Assembly (NCBI RefSeq): GCF_040546595.1
Contig: NZ_JBEPOB010000001.1
Span: 2,915,001 to 2,979,000, forward strand
Direction: 5' to 3'
Source of the DNA: Bosea sp. OAE506
GTDB lineage: Bacteria > Pseudomonadota > Alphaproteobacteria > Rhizobiales > Beijerinckiaceae
Length of the DNA: 64,000 bases
Shown here piece after piece: positions 1 through 7,751 of this stretch (the stretch's first letter is position 1; every line of letters begins with the position of its first letter). The position numbers and the translations under genes were made by a program. The notes under the pieces were generated by a model that was not told the origin of the DNA, did no database searches, and was given only the letters and a program-made list of their open reading frames with translations.

Positions 1-1
1 G

Positions 2-580
2 CCGGATGCGGCGGCGGCGATCGGCCGGCTCAATGCCATGGGCATCCGCCCGCTGATGCTGACCGGTGACAACCCGCGCGCGGCGGCAGCGGTCGGCGCG
101 GCGCTCGGCGTCGCGGTCACGGCCGGGATGCTGCCCGCCGACAAGGCGAAGGCCGTGGCCGAGCTCGCCCGTAGCGGCCGCGTCGCCATGGTCGGCGACG
201 GCATCAACGATGCGCCGGCGCTCGCCAGCGCGCAGGTCGGCATCGCCATGGGCTCGGGCACGCGTGTCGCGATCGAGGCGGCCGATGCGGCGCTGCTGCA
301 TGACCGCGTCGGCGACGTGCCGGCGCTGATCGGGCTGGCGCGGGCGACGATGGCCAATATCCGCCAGAACATCGCGCTGGCGCTCGGCCTGAAGGCGCTG
401 TTCCTCGTCACCACCGTCATCGGTGCGACGGGGCTGTGGGTCGCGATCCTCGCCGATACCGGCGGGACCGTGCTGGTCACGCTCAACGCGCTGCGGCTGC
501 TCGGCTATTTCCGCAGCGAGCCCGCGATGGCGCGCACTGCGACGCCGGAAACGGTGCGGCCCGTGCTCGGAACGGGTTGA
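2..580 (+). CDS. zntA: Zn/Cd-type P1B ATPase, C-terminal part (5' end outside window)
   Basis: This is the last ~192 residues of a heavy-metal-exporting P-type ATPase of the inner membrane. The open frame runs back to the window edge, so the start lies upstream. Visible motifs are TGDN of the P/N domain, then MVGDGINDAPAL (the hinge aspartates that bind Mg), then the last two membrane helices. The final helices carry a Lys in ALGLKALFLVTT and an Asp in ADTGGTVLVTLNALRLL, the pair typical of the Zn/Cd/Pb (ZntA/CadA) subgroup rather than the Cu (CopA) subgroup. The metal specificity is inferred from these residues only. It ends 34 bp before a tRNA gene. Confidence 0.9.
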   Translation, partial: PDAAAAIGRLNAMGIRPLMLTGDNPRAAAAVGAALGVAVTAGMLPADKAKAVAELARSGRVAMVGDGINDAPALASAQVGIAMGSGTRVAIEAADAALLHDRVGDVPALIGLARATMANIRQNIALALGLKALFLVTTVIGATGLWVAILADTGGTVLVTLNALRLLGYFRSEPAMARTATPETVRPVLGTG

Positions 581-614
581 CTTCCGGCCGCCGCTGGGGA
601 ATTTCGAGGGCAGC

Positions 615-688
615 GCGGGTGTAGCTCAATGGTAGAGCAGCAGCCTTCCAAGCTGAATACCCGGGTTCGATTCCCGGTACCCGCTCCA
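615..688 (+). tRNA. tRNA-Gly (anticodon TCC)
   Basis: The 74-nt sequence folds as a cloverleaf: acceptor arms GCGGGTG and TACCCGC, D arm GCTC/GAGC, anticodon loop CTTCCAA giving TCC, T arm CGGGT TCGATTC CCGGT (the arms pair), discriminator T and an encoded CCA at 686-688. Confidence 0.97.
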
Positions 689-782
689 TGTTTCTCCTAT
701 TCTCCGCCCAGTCCCGCCGCTGGCTCGCGCAAGCCTTGCCGCATCGCGTCGCCATGCTAGCTTCGATCCGGAGCAGAGGAGC

Positions 783-1190
783 GTGACGCGCTTGATCCGG
801 GGTTGTCTGGCCGTGCTGTGCCTGATCGGTTTCGGGGTCGAGGCGCCGGCGCGCGACCTCGTCGGCCGGTTCGGCTATCTCGGCGAATGGGACGTCACCG
901 CGACGCTCTCCGAGGAGGGGGCGGGGCGTTCGGGCGCCGCCTCCCTGTCGGGCCCGCTGCTGATGAAGCACAATGCGGTCTGCGGGCCCGGCGAAACGCC
1001 GGAGAAGAGCGGCCAGATCCGCCTGACCCTGCGCGGCGAGCGCTACAGCGCCGAGATGACGCTGGCGGGCGCCTCCTGCCGTTTCTCCGGCACGCTCTCG
1101 CAGGAGCGCCACAGCTTCGTCGCCTGCGGCGGCGAGCAGGCCATTCCGCTGCGCCTGTGGTTCCGGGAGGCCGGCTCTAGGGCTCCCTGA
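783..1190 (+). CDS. Small secreted protein of unknown function
   Basis: A 135-residue protein starting at GTG, with AGAGGAG a few bases upstream as ribosome binding site. Residues 1-23 look like a cleavable signal peptide (Arg near the start, hydrophobic core, APARD cleavage region). The mature part is a small beta-rich domain with three cysteines (in VCGPGE, ASCRFSG and VACGGE) that could form a disulfide in the periplasm. I recognise no family. Its 3' end overlaps by 14 bp, tail to tail, the convergent caspase-like/FGE gene. The position at the edge of a T6SS accessory block makes a periplasmic T6SS-related role possible, but nothing in the sequence proves it. Confidence 0.7.
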   Translation: MTRLIRGCLAVLCLIGFGVEAPARDLVGRFGYLGEWDVTATLSEEGAGRSGAASLSGPLLMKHNAVCGPGETPEKSGQIRLTLRGERYSAEMTLAGASCRFSGTLSQERHSFVACGGEQAIPLRLWFREAGSRAP

Positions 1191-2976
1191 CGACCCGGAA
1201 GCCGTTGGTGAAGAAGCGCACATCGGCCTCGTATTTGAAGCGGGCGGCCGAGCGCAGATAGCGCGGATCGTTGTTGAAGGAGCCGCCGCGCAGCACGCGC
1301 TCGCGGCAACCCGGCGCTGTGAAGGCGCTGCCGTCGCGTGGCGTCGTGCGGTAGCTGTCGCTCCAGCAATCGGCGACCCATTCGGCGGCGTTGCCGGCCA
1401 TGTCGAAGAGCCCGAAGCCGTTGGGCGGGAACTGGCCGGTCTCGACCGCCTGCCGACGCGTCGGCTCGTTGCAGCCGACGCAGTTGGCGCGCTCCTTCAC
1501 CAGCGTCGCCCCCCAGGGATAGGTCGTGCTCGTGCCGCCGCGCGCGGCATACTCCCACTCCGCCTCGCTCGGCAGGCGGTAGCGCTTGCCGGTGCGGGTC
1601 GAGAGCCAGGCGAGATAGGCGTTGGCGTCGTTCCAGTGGATGTCCGTCACAGGGCGCTTGCCGCGGCCGAGCCCGCGGTCGTTCGGGCGGTGGCTGCAGC
1701 CGCCCTGGTCGACGCAGGCATCCCATTCGTCGAAGGTGACCTCGCGCACGCCGATGTGGAAGCCGTCGCGGATCGTCACCGTGTGGACCGGCTTCTCGAA
1801 TTCGTAGAGCTCGTTGGCGCCCATCTCGAAGCTGCCGGGGCGGATCGCGACGAGCTCCGGGCAGTCGTCGCAGTCGCGCACGGTGCGGGCCGCGGGTGTG
1901 GCCGCCGGCGGGGCAGGCGCGCGCGGCGGCTCGCGCAGGGAGGCGACCGGTGGCGCCGGCTGGGGCGTCGGTGCGGGAGGCGTGGCGGCGGCGTTCTGGC
2001 GCGCCGCGAATTGCTGTTCGCGGGTGCGGGCGAGCGAAGCGAAGCGCCCATCCGGATAGGCGTTGAGATAGGCGCGGTACTCGGCCGGGTTCTCGCTGGA
2101 GCGGATCGACTCCCAGAAGGCGAGCTCATAGGCGTCCTGCCTCGCGGCGGGCGATTCCGGCGGCGGCAGCGGGATGACGGCGCGGTTGGTCTGCGCGATC
2201 TGCGCCGGACGAGCCACCGGCGTGACGATGAGGCCGGCCGGCGGCTCGGAGGAGGTCCAGATCTGCTGGGCGCGGCGGGTCTGTCTTGCCACGGCGTCTC
2301 GGGTGCGGGCCAAGGCGGCCTGCATGTCGAGGCCGGGCGTGCGGATCGCCTTGACCCACTCGTCCACGGCCGGATTGCCGCGGTCGGCGACGGTGCGGCC
2401 CGGCGCCGTGGTGAACATCACGCTGATCGCATCCATCCGCTCGATGGCGAGCAGGCCCTTGGCGGGGCCGGCGATCTCCGCCTGCCAGGGGTTTTCGCGG
2501 CTGGCGTCGAGGACGACCAAGGCGCTGGAGGGCCGGGCCACGATCAGCGCATCGAGCAGCAGGTCGAGATCGACCGCCGCGCGGGCGATGTCGGCGGCCG
2601 AACGCAGGCGCGGATCGACGGGGACGAGGAAGTTGCGGCCGCGCTGCTGGACCGCATGGCCGGCATAGAACACGACCGCCTGCGCGCCGCGCCCGAGCCT
2701 GGCGGAGAAAGCCGCGATGGCATCCTGCAAGGCGGCGCCGGTGGCGTCCTCGGCGGTGACAACATCGAAGCCGCCCTCTCGGAGCGCCTCGGCCACGGCG
2801 CGGGCATCGGCCGCCACACCGGCCACAGGCGCCGTCGCATAGCCCCCATTGCCGATGACGAGGCCGACGCGCCGGGCGCCCGCATCCCCGGACTGGGCGA
2901 GGCCGGCGGTGCCCGACAGCAGCAGGGCGCCGATCGCCAGGGCCAGGCCGCGCCACCAGGACATGCTGTTCCTCAT
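1177..2976 (-). CDS. Caspase-like (pseudo-protease) and formylglycine-generating-enzyme-like fusion protein
   Basis: A 599-residue exported protein. Residues 1-28 form a signal peptide. Residues ~35-240 are a peptidase C14 caspase-like domain: the His is kept (FYAGHAVQ, H107) but the position of the nucleophile reads LDASRENP, with Ser159 where the neighbouring paralogue has LDACRNNP. Residues ~270-365 are a linker rich in Pro and Ala. Residues ~374-597 are an FGE/SUMF1-type domain (IRPGSFEMG, PVTDIHWNDANAYLAWL, RLPSEAEWEYAARGG, LRGGSFNN, GFRVV). FGE-type domains also occur in T6SS regulatory pathways as non-catalytic modules. I chose ATG 2976, just after GGGAGG; ATG 2964 is also possible. 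It is last of three genes in a row with DUF4399 genes. Loss of protease activity is inferred. Confidence 0.85.
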   Translation of the reverse strand: MRNSMSWWRGLALAIGALLLSGTAGLAQSGDAGARRVGLVIGNGGYATAPVAGVAADARAVAEALREGGFDVVTAEDATGAALQDAIAAFSARLGRGAQAVVFYAGHAVQQRGRNFLVPVDPRLRSAADIARAAVDLDLLLDALIVARPSSALVVLDASRENPWQAEIAGPAKGLLAIERMDAISVMFTTAPGRTVADRGNPAVDEWVKAIRTPGLDMQAALARTRDAVARQTRRAQQIWTSSEPPAGLIVTPVARPAQIAQTNRAVIPLPPPESPAARQDAYELAFWESIRSSENPAEYRAYLNAYPDGRFASLARTREQQFAARQNAAATPPAPTPQPAPPVASLREPPRAPAPPAATPAARTVRDCDDCPELVAIRPGSFEMGANELYEFEKPVHTVTIRDGFHIGVREVTFDEWDACVDQGGCSHRPNDRGLGRGKRPVTDIHWNDANAYLAWLSTRTGKRYRLPSEAEWEYAARGGTSTTYPWGATLVKERANCVGCNEPTRRQAVETGQFPPNGFGLFDMAGNAAEWVADCWSDSYRTTPRDGSAFTAPGCRERVLRGGSFNNDPRYLRSAARFKYEADVRFFTNGFRVVREP

Positions 2977-3012
2977 TTCCCTCCCGAGGCCCTTCAACCG
3001 CACCGGCACGAC

Positions 3013-3462
3013 TCAGCGGACATGGATCGTGATCTTGCGCGACATCACCGGCGGGTCATGCGGCACGTGGTTATGGTCTCCCAGCAGCAGCTGCAAGGTG
3101 TGCCGCCCCTTGGGCAGGGTCACCACCACCTCGCTCTGGCCGTTGCCGAGATGGATGTTGTTGTAGTCGGACGGAATGGGCTGGTCGGGCGGACCGGGCT
3201 CGGTGTTGATCAAGAGATGGTGATGGCCGGTATTCGCCCATTCGGTGCCGGCGGGCGCGAGGCCCATCTCCTTCAGCCCCATCCGGACGGTAAAGCGCTC
3301 GGGGACGCGCAGCCCATCCAGCGGATAATGGAAATAGACCTCCGCCCCCTTCGGCGCGGGCTGACGGCCCGAGCCCGACTGCGCGAGCGCCGGGGACGCC
3401 GCGAGCAGGGCCGAAGCGGCGAGGAGGGCAGCGAGGCTCCGGATCAGGCGTGACGGGTTCAT
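3013..3462 (-). CDS. DUF4399 domain protein, single repeat, periplasmic
   Basis: A 149-residue protein with a signal peptide (residues 1-27, ending ALA-Q) followed by one DUF4399 domain. The domain shows the family's His signature: TGHHHLL, then NNIHLGNGQSE, then GRHTLQLLLGDHNHVPHDPP, then a final KITIHV strand. The His-rich segments suggest metal binding, but that is inference; the family has no established function. Its ATG overlaps the stop of the upstream triple-repeat gene (ATGA), so the two are translationally coupled, and the caspase-like/FGE gene follows after 36 bp. Confidence 0.88.
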   Translation of the reverse strand: MNPSRLIRSLAALLAASALLAASPALAQSGSGRQPAPKGAEVYFHYPLDGLRVPERFTVRMGLKEMGLAPAGTEWANTGHHHLLINTEPGPPDQPIPSDYNNIHLGNGQSEVVVTLPKGRHTLQLLLGDHNHVPHDPPVMSRKITIHVR

Positions 3463-4727
3463 CGCCGCTTCTCCGGGCGCCTGCCGCCGGGCGCAACCGT
3501 CACCCGGATGCGTTCGGATACGATCGGCGGATCATGCGGCACATGGTTCTCGTCGGTGAAGACCAGCTGCAGCGTATGCTCGCCGCGGGGCAGGGTGATG
3601 CGTCGCTCGGTCTGCCCGCCGCCGAGATGGATGTGGTTGAGATCGGCGGGGATCGCCTCGTCGAGCGGCGGCGTCGGCGCGTTGACGATGAGATGGTGAT
3701 GGCCCGTATTTGGTTTGGCGACGCCGGCCGGAGCGACGCCCATGTTGCGCAGCCCGAAGCGGACGGTGGTGTTCGGGAAGATCACGTCGCCATCGCGCGG
3801 ATAGATGAAATAGACGGCGGCGTCGGGCGGGGCAGGGGTCAGGACGGGCTTGCCGTCGGCCCGCGTCGCGGGTCGTGCCACCGTCGCCACCTGCTCCCCC
3901 TCGACGACCCGCACCCGGATGCGCGGGGACATCAGCGGCGGATCATGCGGAACGTGATCGTGGTCGCCCATCAGCAGCTGCAGCGTGTGCTCGCCCGGCG
4001 GCAGTGTGATCTCCGCCTCGGTCTGGCCGCGCCCGAAATGGACATGGTTGAAGTCGCTCGGAATCTCGTGGTCCAGTGGCGGCAGCTCGGTGTCGATCAG
4101 CAGGTGGTGATGGCCACCATTGGGATGCTTGGTGCCGGCCGGGGACAGCACGACCCCCTCCGCGCCGAAGCGGATGATCGAGCGCGAGGGAATGGTGGCG
4201 CCGTCGACCAGATCGACGAAGAACACGCGTGCTCCCTGGGGCGCTGCGACGCGCGGCTTCTCCTCCGCCTCCTCAATGATCTCGACGGTGATGCGCGGCG
4301 ACATCACCGGTGGGTCGTGGGGCACATGATCGTGATCGGCGAAGAGCAGCTGCAGCGTATGGCGCCCCGGCGGCAGCACGACCTCGATCTCGGTCTGGCC
4401 GCTGCCGAGATGGAGATGGTTGAAGTCGCTCGGAATCGGCTGGTCGAGCGGCGGCAGCTCGGTGTCGATCAGGATGTGGTGATGGCCGGCATTGGCCTGC
4501 TTCTGCCCGGCGGGGGCGACCTCCATGCCCGACAGCGCGAAACGGACGAGAAACTTGCCCGGCAGGCGGGCGCCCTCCGCAATGCCGATGAAGCCGAGCC
4601 TCGCATCGGCCGGAGCCTTGCTCCGCGGCCGGGCCGCCTCCTGGGCGAGAGCGGACGGGGCGTACGCGGCAGCGACGGCCGCCAGCATCAGCAGCACCGA
4701 CAGGATGCCGAGCCGAACCCTGTGCAC
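3459..4727 (-). CDS. Triple-repeat DUF4399 protein, periplasmic
   Basis: A 422-residue exported protein made of three tandem DUF4399 domains at residues ~43-150, ~165-275 and ~303-411, after a signal peptide (hydrophobic residues ~6-28). Each repeat has GHHH, an (N)H(L/V/I)H pair, HTLQL and (D/E)(H/N)xVPHDPP; repeat 3 has ENHVPHDPP where repeats 1 and 2 have DHDHVPHDPP. I chose GTG 4727 because it begins directly at the signal peptide and has AGGAG upstream; a longer frame from TTG 4811 would add an unlikely basic extension. First gene of the minus-strand trio; divergent from the caspase gene at 4904, leaving ~176 bp for two promoters. Confidence 0.87.
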   Translation of the reverse strand: MHRVRLGILSVLLMLAAVAAAYAPSALAQEAARPRSKAPADARLGFIGIAEGARLPGKFLVRFALSGMEVAPAGQKQANAGHHHILIDTELPPLDQPIPSDFNHLHLGSGQTEIEVVLPPGRHTLQLLFADHDHVPHDPPVMSPRITVEIIEEAEEKPRVAAPQGARVFFVDLVDGATIPSRSIIRFGAEGVVLSPAGTKHPNGGHHHLLIDTELPPLDHEIPSDFNHVHFGRGQTEAEITLPPGEHTLQLLMGDHDHVPHDPPLMSPRIRVRVVEGEQVATVARPATRADGKPVLTPAPPDAAVYFIYPRDGDVIFPNTTVRFGLRNMGVAPAGVAKPNTGHHHLIVNAPTPPLDEAIPADLNHIHLGGGQTERRITLPRGEHTLQLVFTDENHVPHDPPIVSERIRVTVAPGGRRPEKRR

Positions 4728-4903
4728 CAGCCCTGATCTCCTGCGCCCCCGAAGCCTGCGGAGGCTAACAGCGCAGGGGGGTTGCGGCAAGCCAAATAGC
4801 CTTTTCCTCAACGGTTTGGGCCGGGTTCCAGAGGGCTCGTCGCGGCCGGGGCGTCTGGATTTCCGGCGGCATCTCGGCTAGATTGACGCCGGGAAAGGGC
4901 CGC

Positions 4904-6428
4904 ATGAACCTGATCGCCAGAGTCTCCCTGCTGATGGGCCTTGCTTGGCTGCTGCTGGTGCATCCGGCGGCGGCCACGGCGGAGCGTCGCGTCGCGCTGG
5001 TCATCGGCAATTCCGGCTATGCCAATGCGCCTGTCCTGTCGAACACGGTCAACGATGCGCAAGACATGGCGGTAGCCCTGCGCCGGATCGGTTTCGAGGT
5101 CGTCGACGGCGTCAATCTCGACAAGCGCGGCATGGACCAGGCGGTGACGCGCTTCGCGCGGCTGGCGCAGGATGCCGACGCCGCGATGTTCTACTATGCC
5201 GGCCACGGCCTGCAGTTCAACGGCGAGAACTTCCTCGTGCCGGTCGAGGCGCGGGTGGAGGATGAGATCGGCGTGCAATACGAGACGACCCGGCTCAACG
5301 ACGTCCTGACGGCCCTGAACTTCTCCAAGGGCGTCAAGATCATGGTGCTCGACGCCTGCCGCAACAATCCCTTCGTCACCCAGCTCGCCCGGCGCCAGGG
5401 CACCCGCAGCTTCGCCGTCGGCACCGGTCTGGCGCCCGTCGCCCGCGCGCAGGGCATGGTGATCGCTTATGCCACCCAGGCGAACGATGTCCGCCGCCGA
5501 CGGCACGGGCCGCAACAGCCCGTTCACGGCGGCGCTGGTGCGCGAGATCGAGCAGCCGGGGCTGGAGGTCGCGACGCTGTTCCGGCGTGTGCAGAAGAGC
5601 GTCTACGACGCCACCAACGGCCGCCAGACACCGGAACTGTCGCTCTCGCTGCTTGGCGATTTCTACCTAAACCGCTCGGAGACCGATAGCGACGTCTGGA
5701 GCCGGATCCGCACCAGCGAGGACCCGGCCGTCTATCACGACTTCATCGGCCGCTATCCGACCAGCTTCTTCACCATCGATGCGCGCACGCGGCTCGACCT
5801 GATCGAGCGTCGTGCGGGAGAGGCCAAGGAGCGCGAGCTGCTGGCCCGGGAATTCGCCGAGCGCGAGCGAGCCCTGCTCGAGCGCGTCGAGCGGGCCGAG
5901 CGCGTCCGCCAGCAGGCGGCGACGGATCTGGCCCGCCGCCAGAGCGAGAGCGGCCCCGATCTCGCCTCGGCGCCCGGTACGCGTCCCGCGACGCCGGTTG
6001 CGGGCACGATCCGGCCGGTTCCGATTCCCGCGCCCCAGGAGCAGGCCGAGCGGCAGCGCCTCTCCGACGAGGTAGCCCGTCGCGAGCGCGAGCTCGCCTC
6101 GCTGGAAACCGAGAAGCGCCGGCTGGCCGACGAGCGGGTGGTGCTGGAGCAGGCCATGGCGGCGCGGATGGGCACGCTGACGATGTCGGCGCCCGCCGAG
6201 CCGGTCTCGCCCTCGCTCCTGCCGTCGGCCGCGCCGGCCGAGCGCTCCCTTGGCGAGCGTGCAGCGGCCGAGCGTGCCGTCGTGGCACCCGGCAACACCG
6301 CACGGACCCAGCCCGCTCGGGCACCGGCGGGGCGGCCCAGCGCGGCGACCTGCAGTGAGATCCTGCTGCGGGCCCAGCTCGGCGAACTGACCCCGCAGGC
6401 CAAGGAGCAGTTGCAGCTGTGCCGCTGA
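4904..6428 (+). pseudogene. Caspase-family protein with coiled-coil tail, broken by a +1 frameshift
   Basis: The first part (4904 to ~5491) encodes a signal peptide and a peptidase C14 caspase-like domain with both catalytic residues: FYYAGHGLQ (H101) and MVLDACRNNP (C152). After AYATQANDV the frame goes wrong; the expected continuation (DGTGRNSPFTAALVREIEQP) is found one frame over, running to a stop at 6428. Removing one C from the CC at 5491-5492 restores a 507-residue protein with a helix-rich, Glu/Arg/Ala-rich coiled coil and a short C-terminal tail ending in LQLC. ATG 4904 directly starts the signal peptide. As sequenced, translation would end at 5689 with an unrelated tail. Whether this is decay or sequencing error cannot be decided here. 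It is the active-site-intact paralogue of the gene at 1177. Confidence 0.85.
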
Positions 6429-6463
6429 TCCCGCGATCCCGGCCCATCGCCGCAGGTGATATC

Positions 6464-7654
6464 ATGACGAATGATCGGCGCGCAGCGGCAGCCCGGTGGC
6501 TGCGCTCGCTCCTGGCGGCGATTTGCCTCGCCGGCGCCGCGGGCGCCGCCTCGGCCCAGCCTGCGCCGCCGACGCCGGTTCCGTTCCCCGAGGCGCTGCA
6601 GCGCGCCGCGGCGGATCTCTTCTCCAAGGCGGCGATCCAGGGCGACCGCATCGAGCTGGTGATCGATCCGCTCATCGACGCCGCTTCCGGCGCGCAATCG
6701 GTCGCCACCCGGGCGATGCAGCAGCGGCTGATCGAGATCGTCCAGGCCTCTCATCCGCGCTTCGTCGTCCAACCCTTCACGCCGGAGGTGCTGGCGCGCG
6801 ACCCGGTGGTGCTCGTCGGCACCTTCACCGCGATCAGCCAGGCCGGTAACGAGGCTCCGCCGGACGTCTTCCGCATCTGCCTGAGCCTCGCCGATCTGAA
6901 GTCCCGCACCGTGGTGTCCAAGGGCGTTGCGCGGGTGACCCCCGAAGCCGTCGACGTGACGCCGACGCCCTATTTCCGGGACACGCCGGTCTGGGCCAAG
7001 GACCAAGCGACCGAAGCCTATGTGAAGACCTGCCAGGGCACGCAGGTCGGCGGGCGGCTCGAGCCGGCCTATATCGACCGTCTCGGCGCCAATGCGCTGA
7101 TCCAGGACGGCATCACCGAGTATGAGGCGCAGCGCTTCCGCGAGGCGCTGGCCTTCTACCGGACCGCGCGAAAGCTGCCGGGGGGCGACCAGCATCGCGT
7201 GCGCGTCGGAACCTATCTCGCCAATGCCAAGCTCGGCCGGCGCGACGATGCGGTCGAGGCCTTCGGCGATCTCGTCGATTACGGGCTCGGCACCGAGCAG
7301 CTTTCCGTTCGGCTGCTGTTCCGGCCGGGCTCGACCCAGTTCATCGACAATCCGCAGACGACCGAGCCCTATCCGATGTGGCTGAGCCAGATCGCGACCC
7401 GGGTGAAGCAGAAGAACGCCTGTCTCGAGATCGTTGGGCATACCTCGCGCACCGGCACGCCGCATCTCAACGAGCGGCTCTCGGTCGCCCGCGCGCAGTT
7501 CATCATGGACCTGCTGCTGACCGGCATGCCCGACGGCCGCAGCCGGATGATCGCGACCGGGCGGGGCTACCGCGACAATCTCGTCGGCACCGGCAAGGAC
7601 GACGCCAGCGACGCGCTCGACCGACGCGTCGAGTTCAAGGTCATCGGCTGCTGA
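6464..7654 (+). CDS. OmpA-domain periplasmic/outer-membrane protein
   Basis: A 396-residue protein with a signal peptide (residues 1-30, ending ASA-Q), a middle region of unknown fold (~40-200), a helical TPR-like stretch (ALIQDGITEYEAQRFREALA and following) and a C-terminal OmpA-like domain (~280-395) with LEIVGHTSRTG, LSVARAQFIMDLL and LDRRVEFKVIGC. OmpA-like domains bind peptidoglycan. ATG 6464 was preferred over an upstream in-frame ATG because it opens the signal peptide. It follows the caspase gene by 35 bp and precedes the methyltransferase gene by 97 bp on the same strand, suggesting a shared transcript. Confidence 0.85.
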   Translation: MTNDRRAAAARWLRSLLAAICLAGAAGAASAQPAPPTPVPFPEALQRAAADLFSKAAIQGDRIELVIDPLIDAASGAQSVATRAMQQRLIEIVQASHPRFVVQPFTPEVLARDPVVLVGTFTAISQAGNEAPPDVFRICLSLADLKSRTVVSKGVARVTPEAVDVTPTPYFRDTPVWAKDQATEAYVKTCQGTQVGGRLEPAYIDRLGANALIQDGITEYEAQRFREALAFYRTARKLPGGDQHRVRVGTYLANAKLGRRDDAVEAFGDLVDYGLGTEQLSVRLLFRPGSTQFIDNPQTTEPYPMWLSQIATRVKQKNACLEIVGHTSRTGTPHLNERLSVARAQFIMDLLLTGMPDGRSRMIATGRGYRDNLVGTGKDDASDALDRRVEFKVIGC

Positions 7655-7751
7655 GCGGCCGGTCCGCAGGCATGGCGCCCCTCCTTCGAATGGATGAGGC
7701 GCCGCTGGCCCGGCCCTGCTCCCATGCGGCGGACGAGCAGGCGGGAGGCCG

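Noticed and set aside
1177..6428. Caspase genes as an anti-phage (CRISPR-caspase or gasdermin-type) defence
   Set aside because: Both proteins have signal peptides and no CRISPR, gasdermin or reverse-transcriptase partner is nearby.
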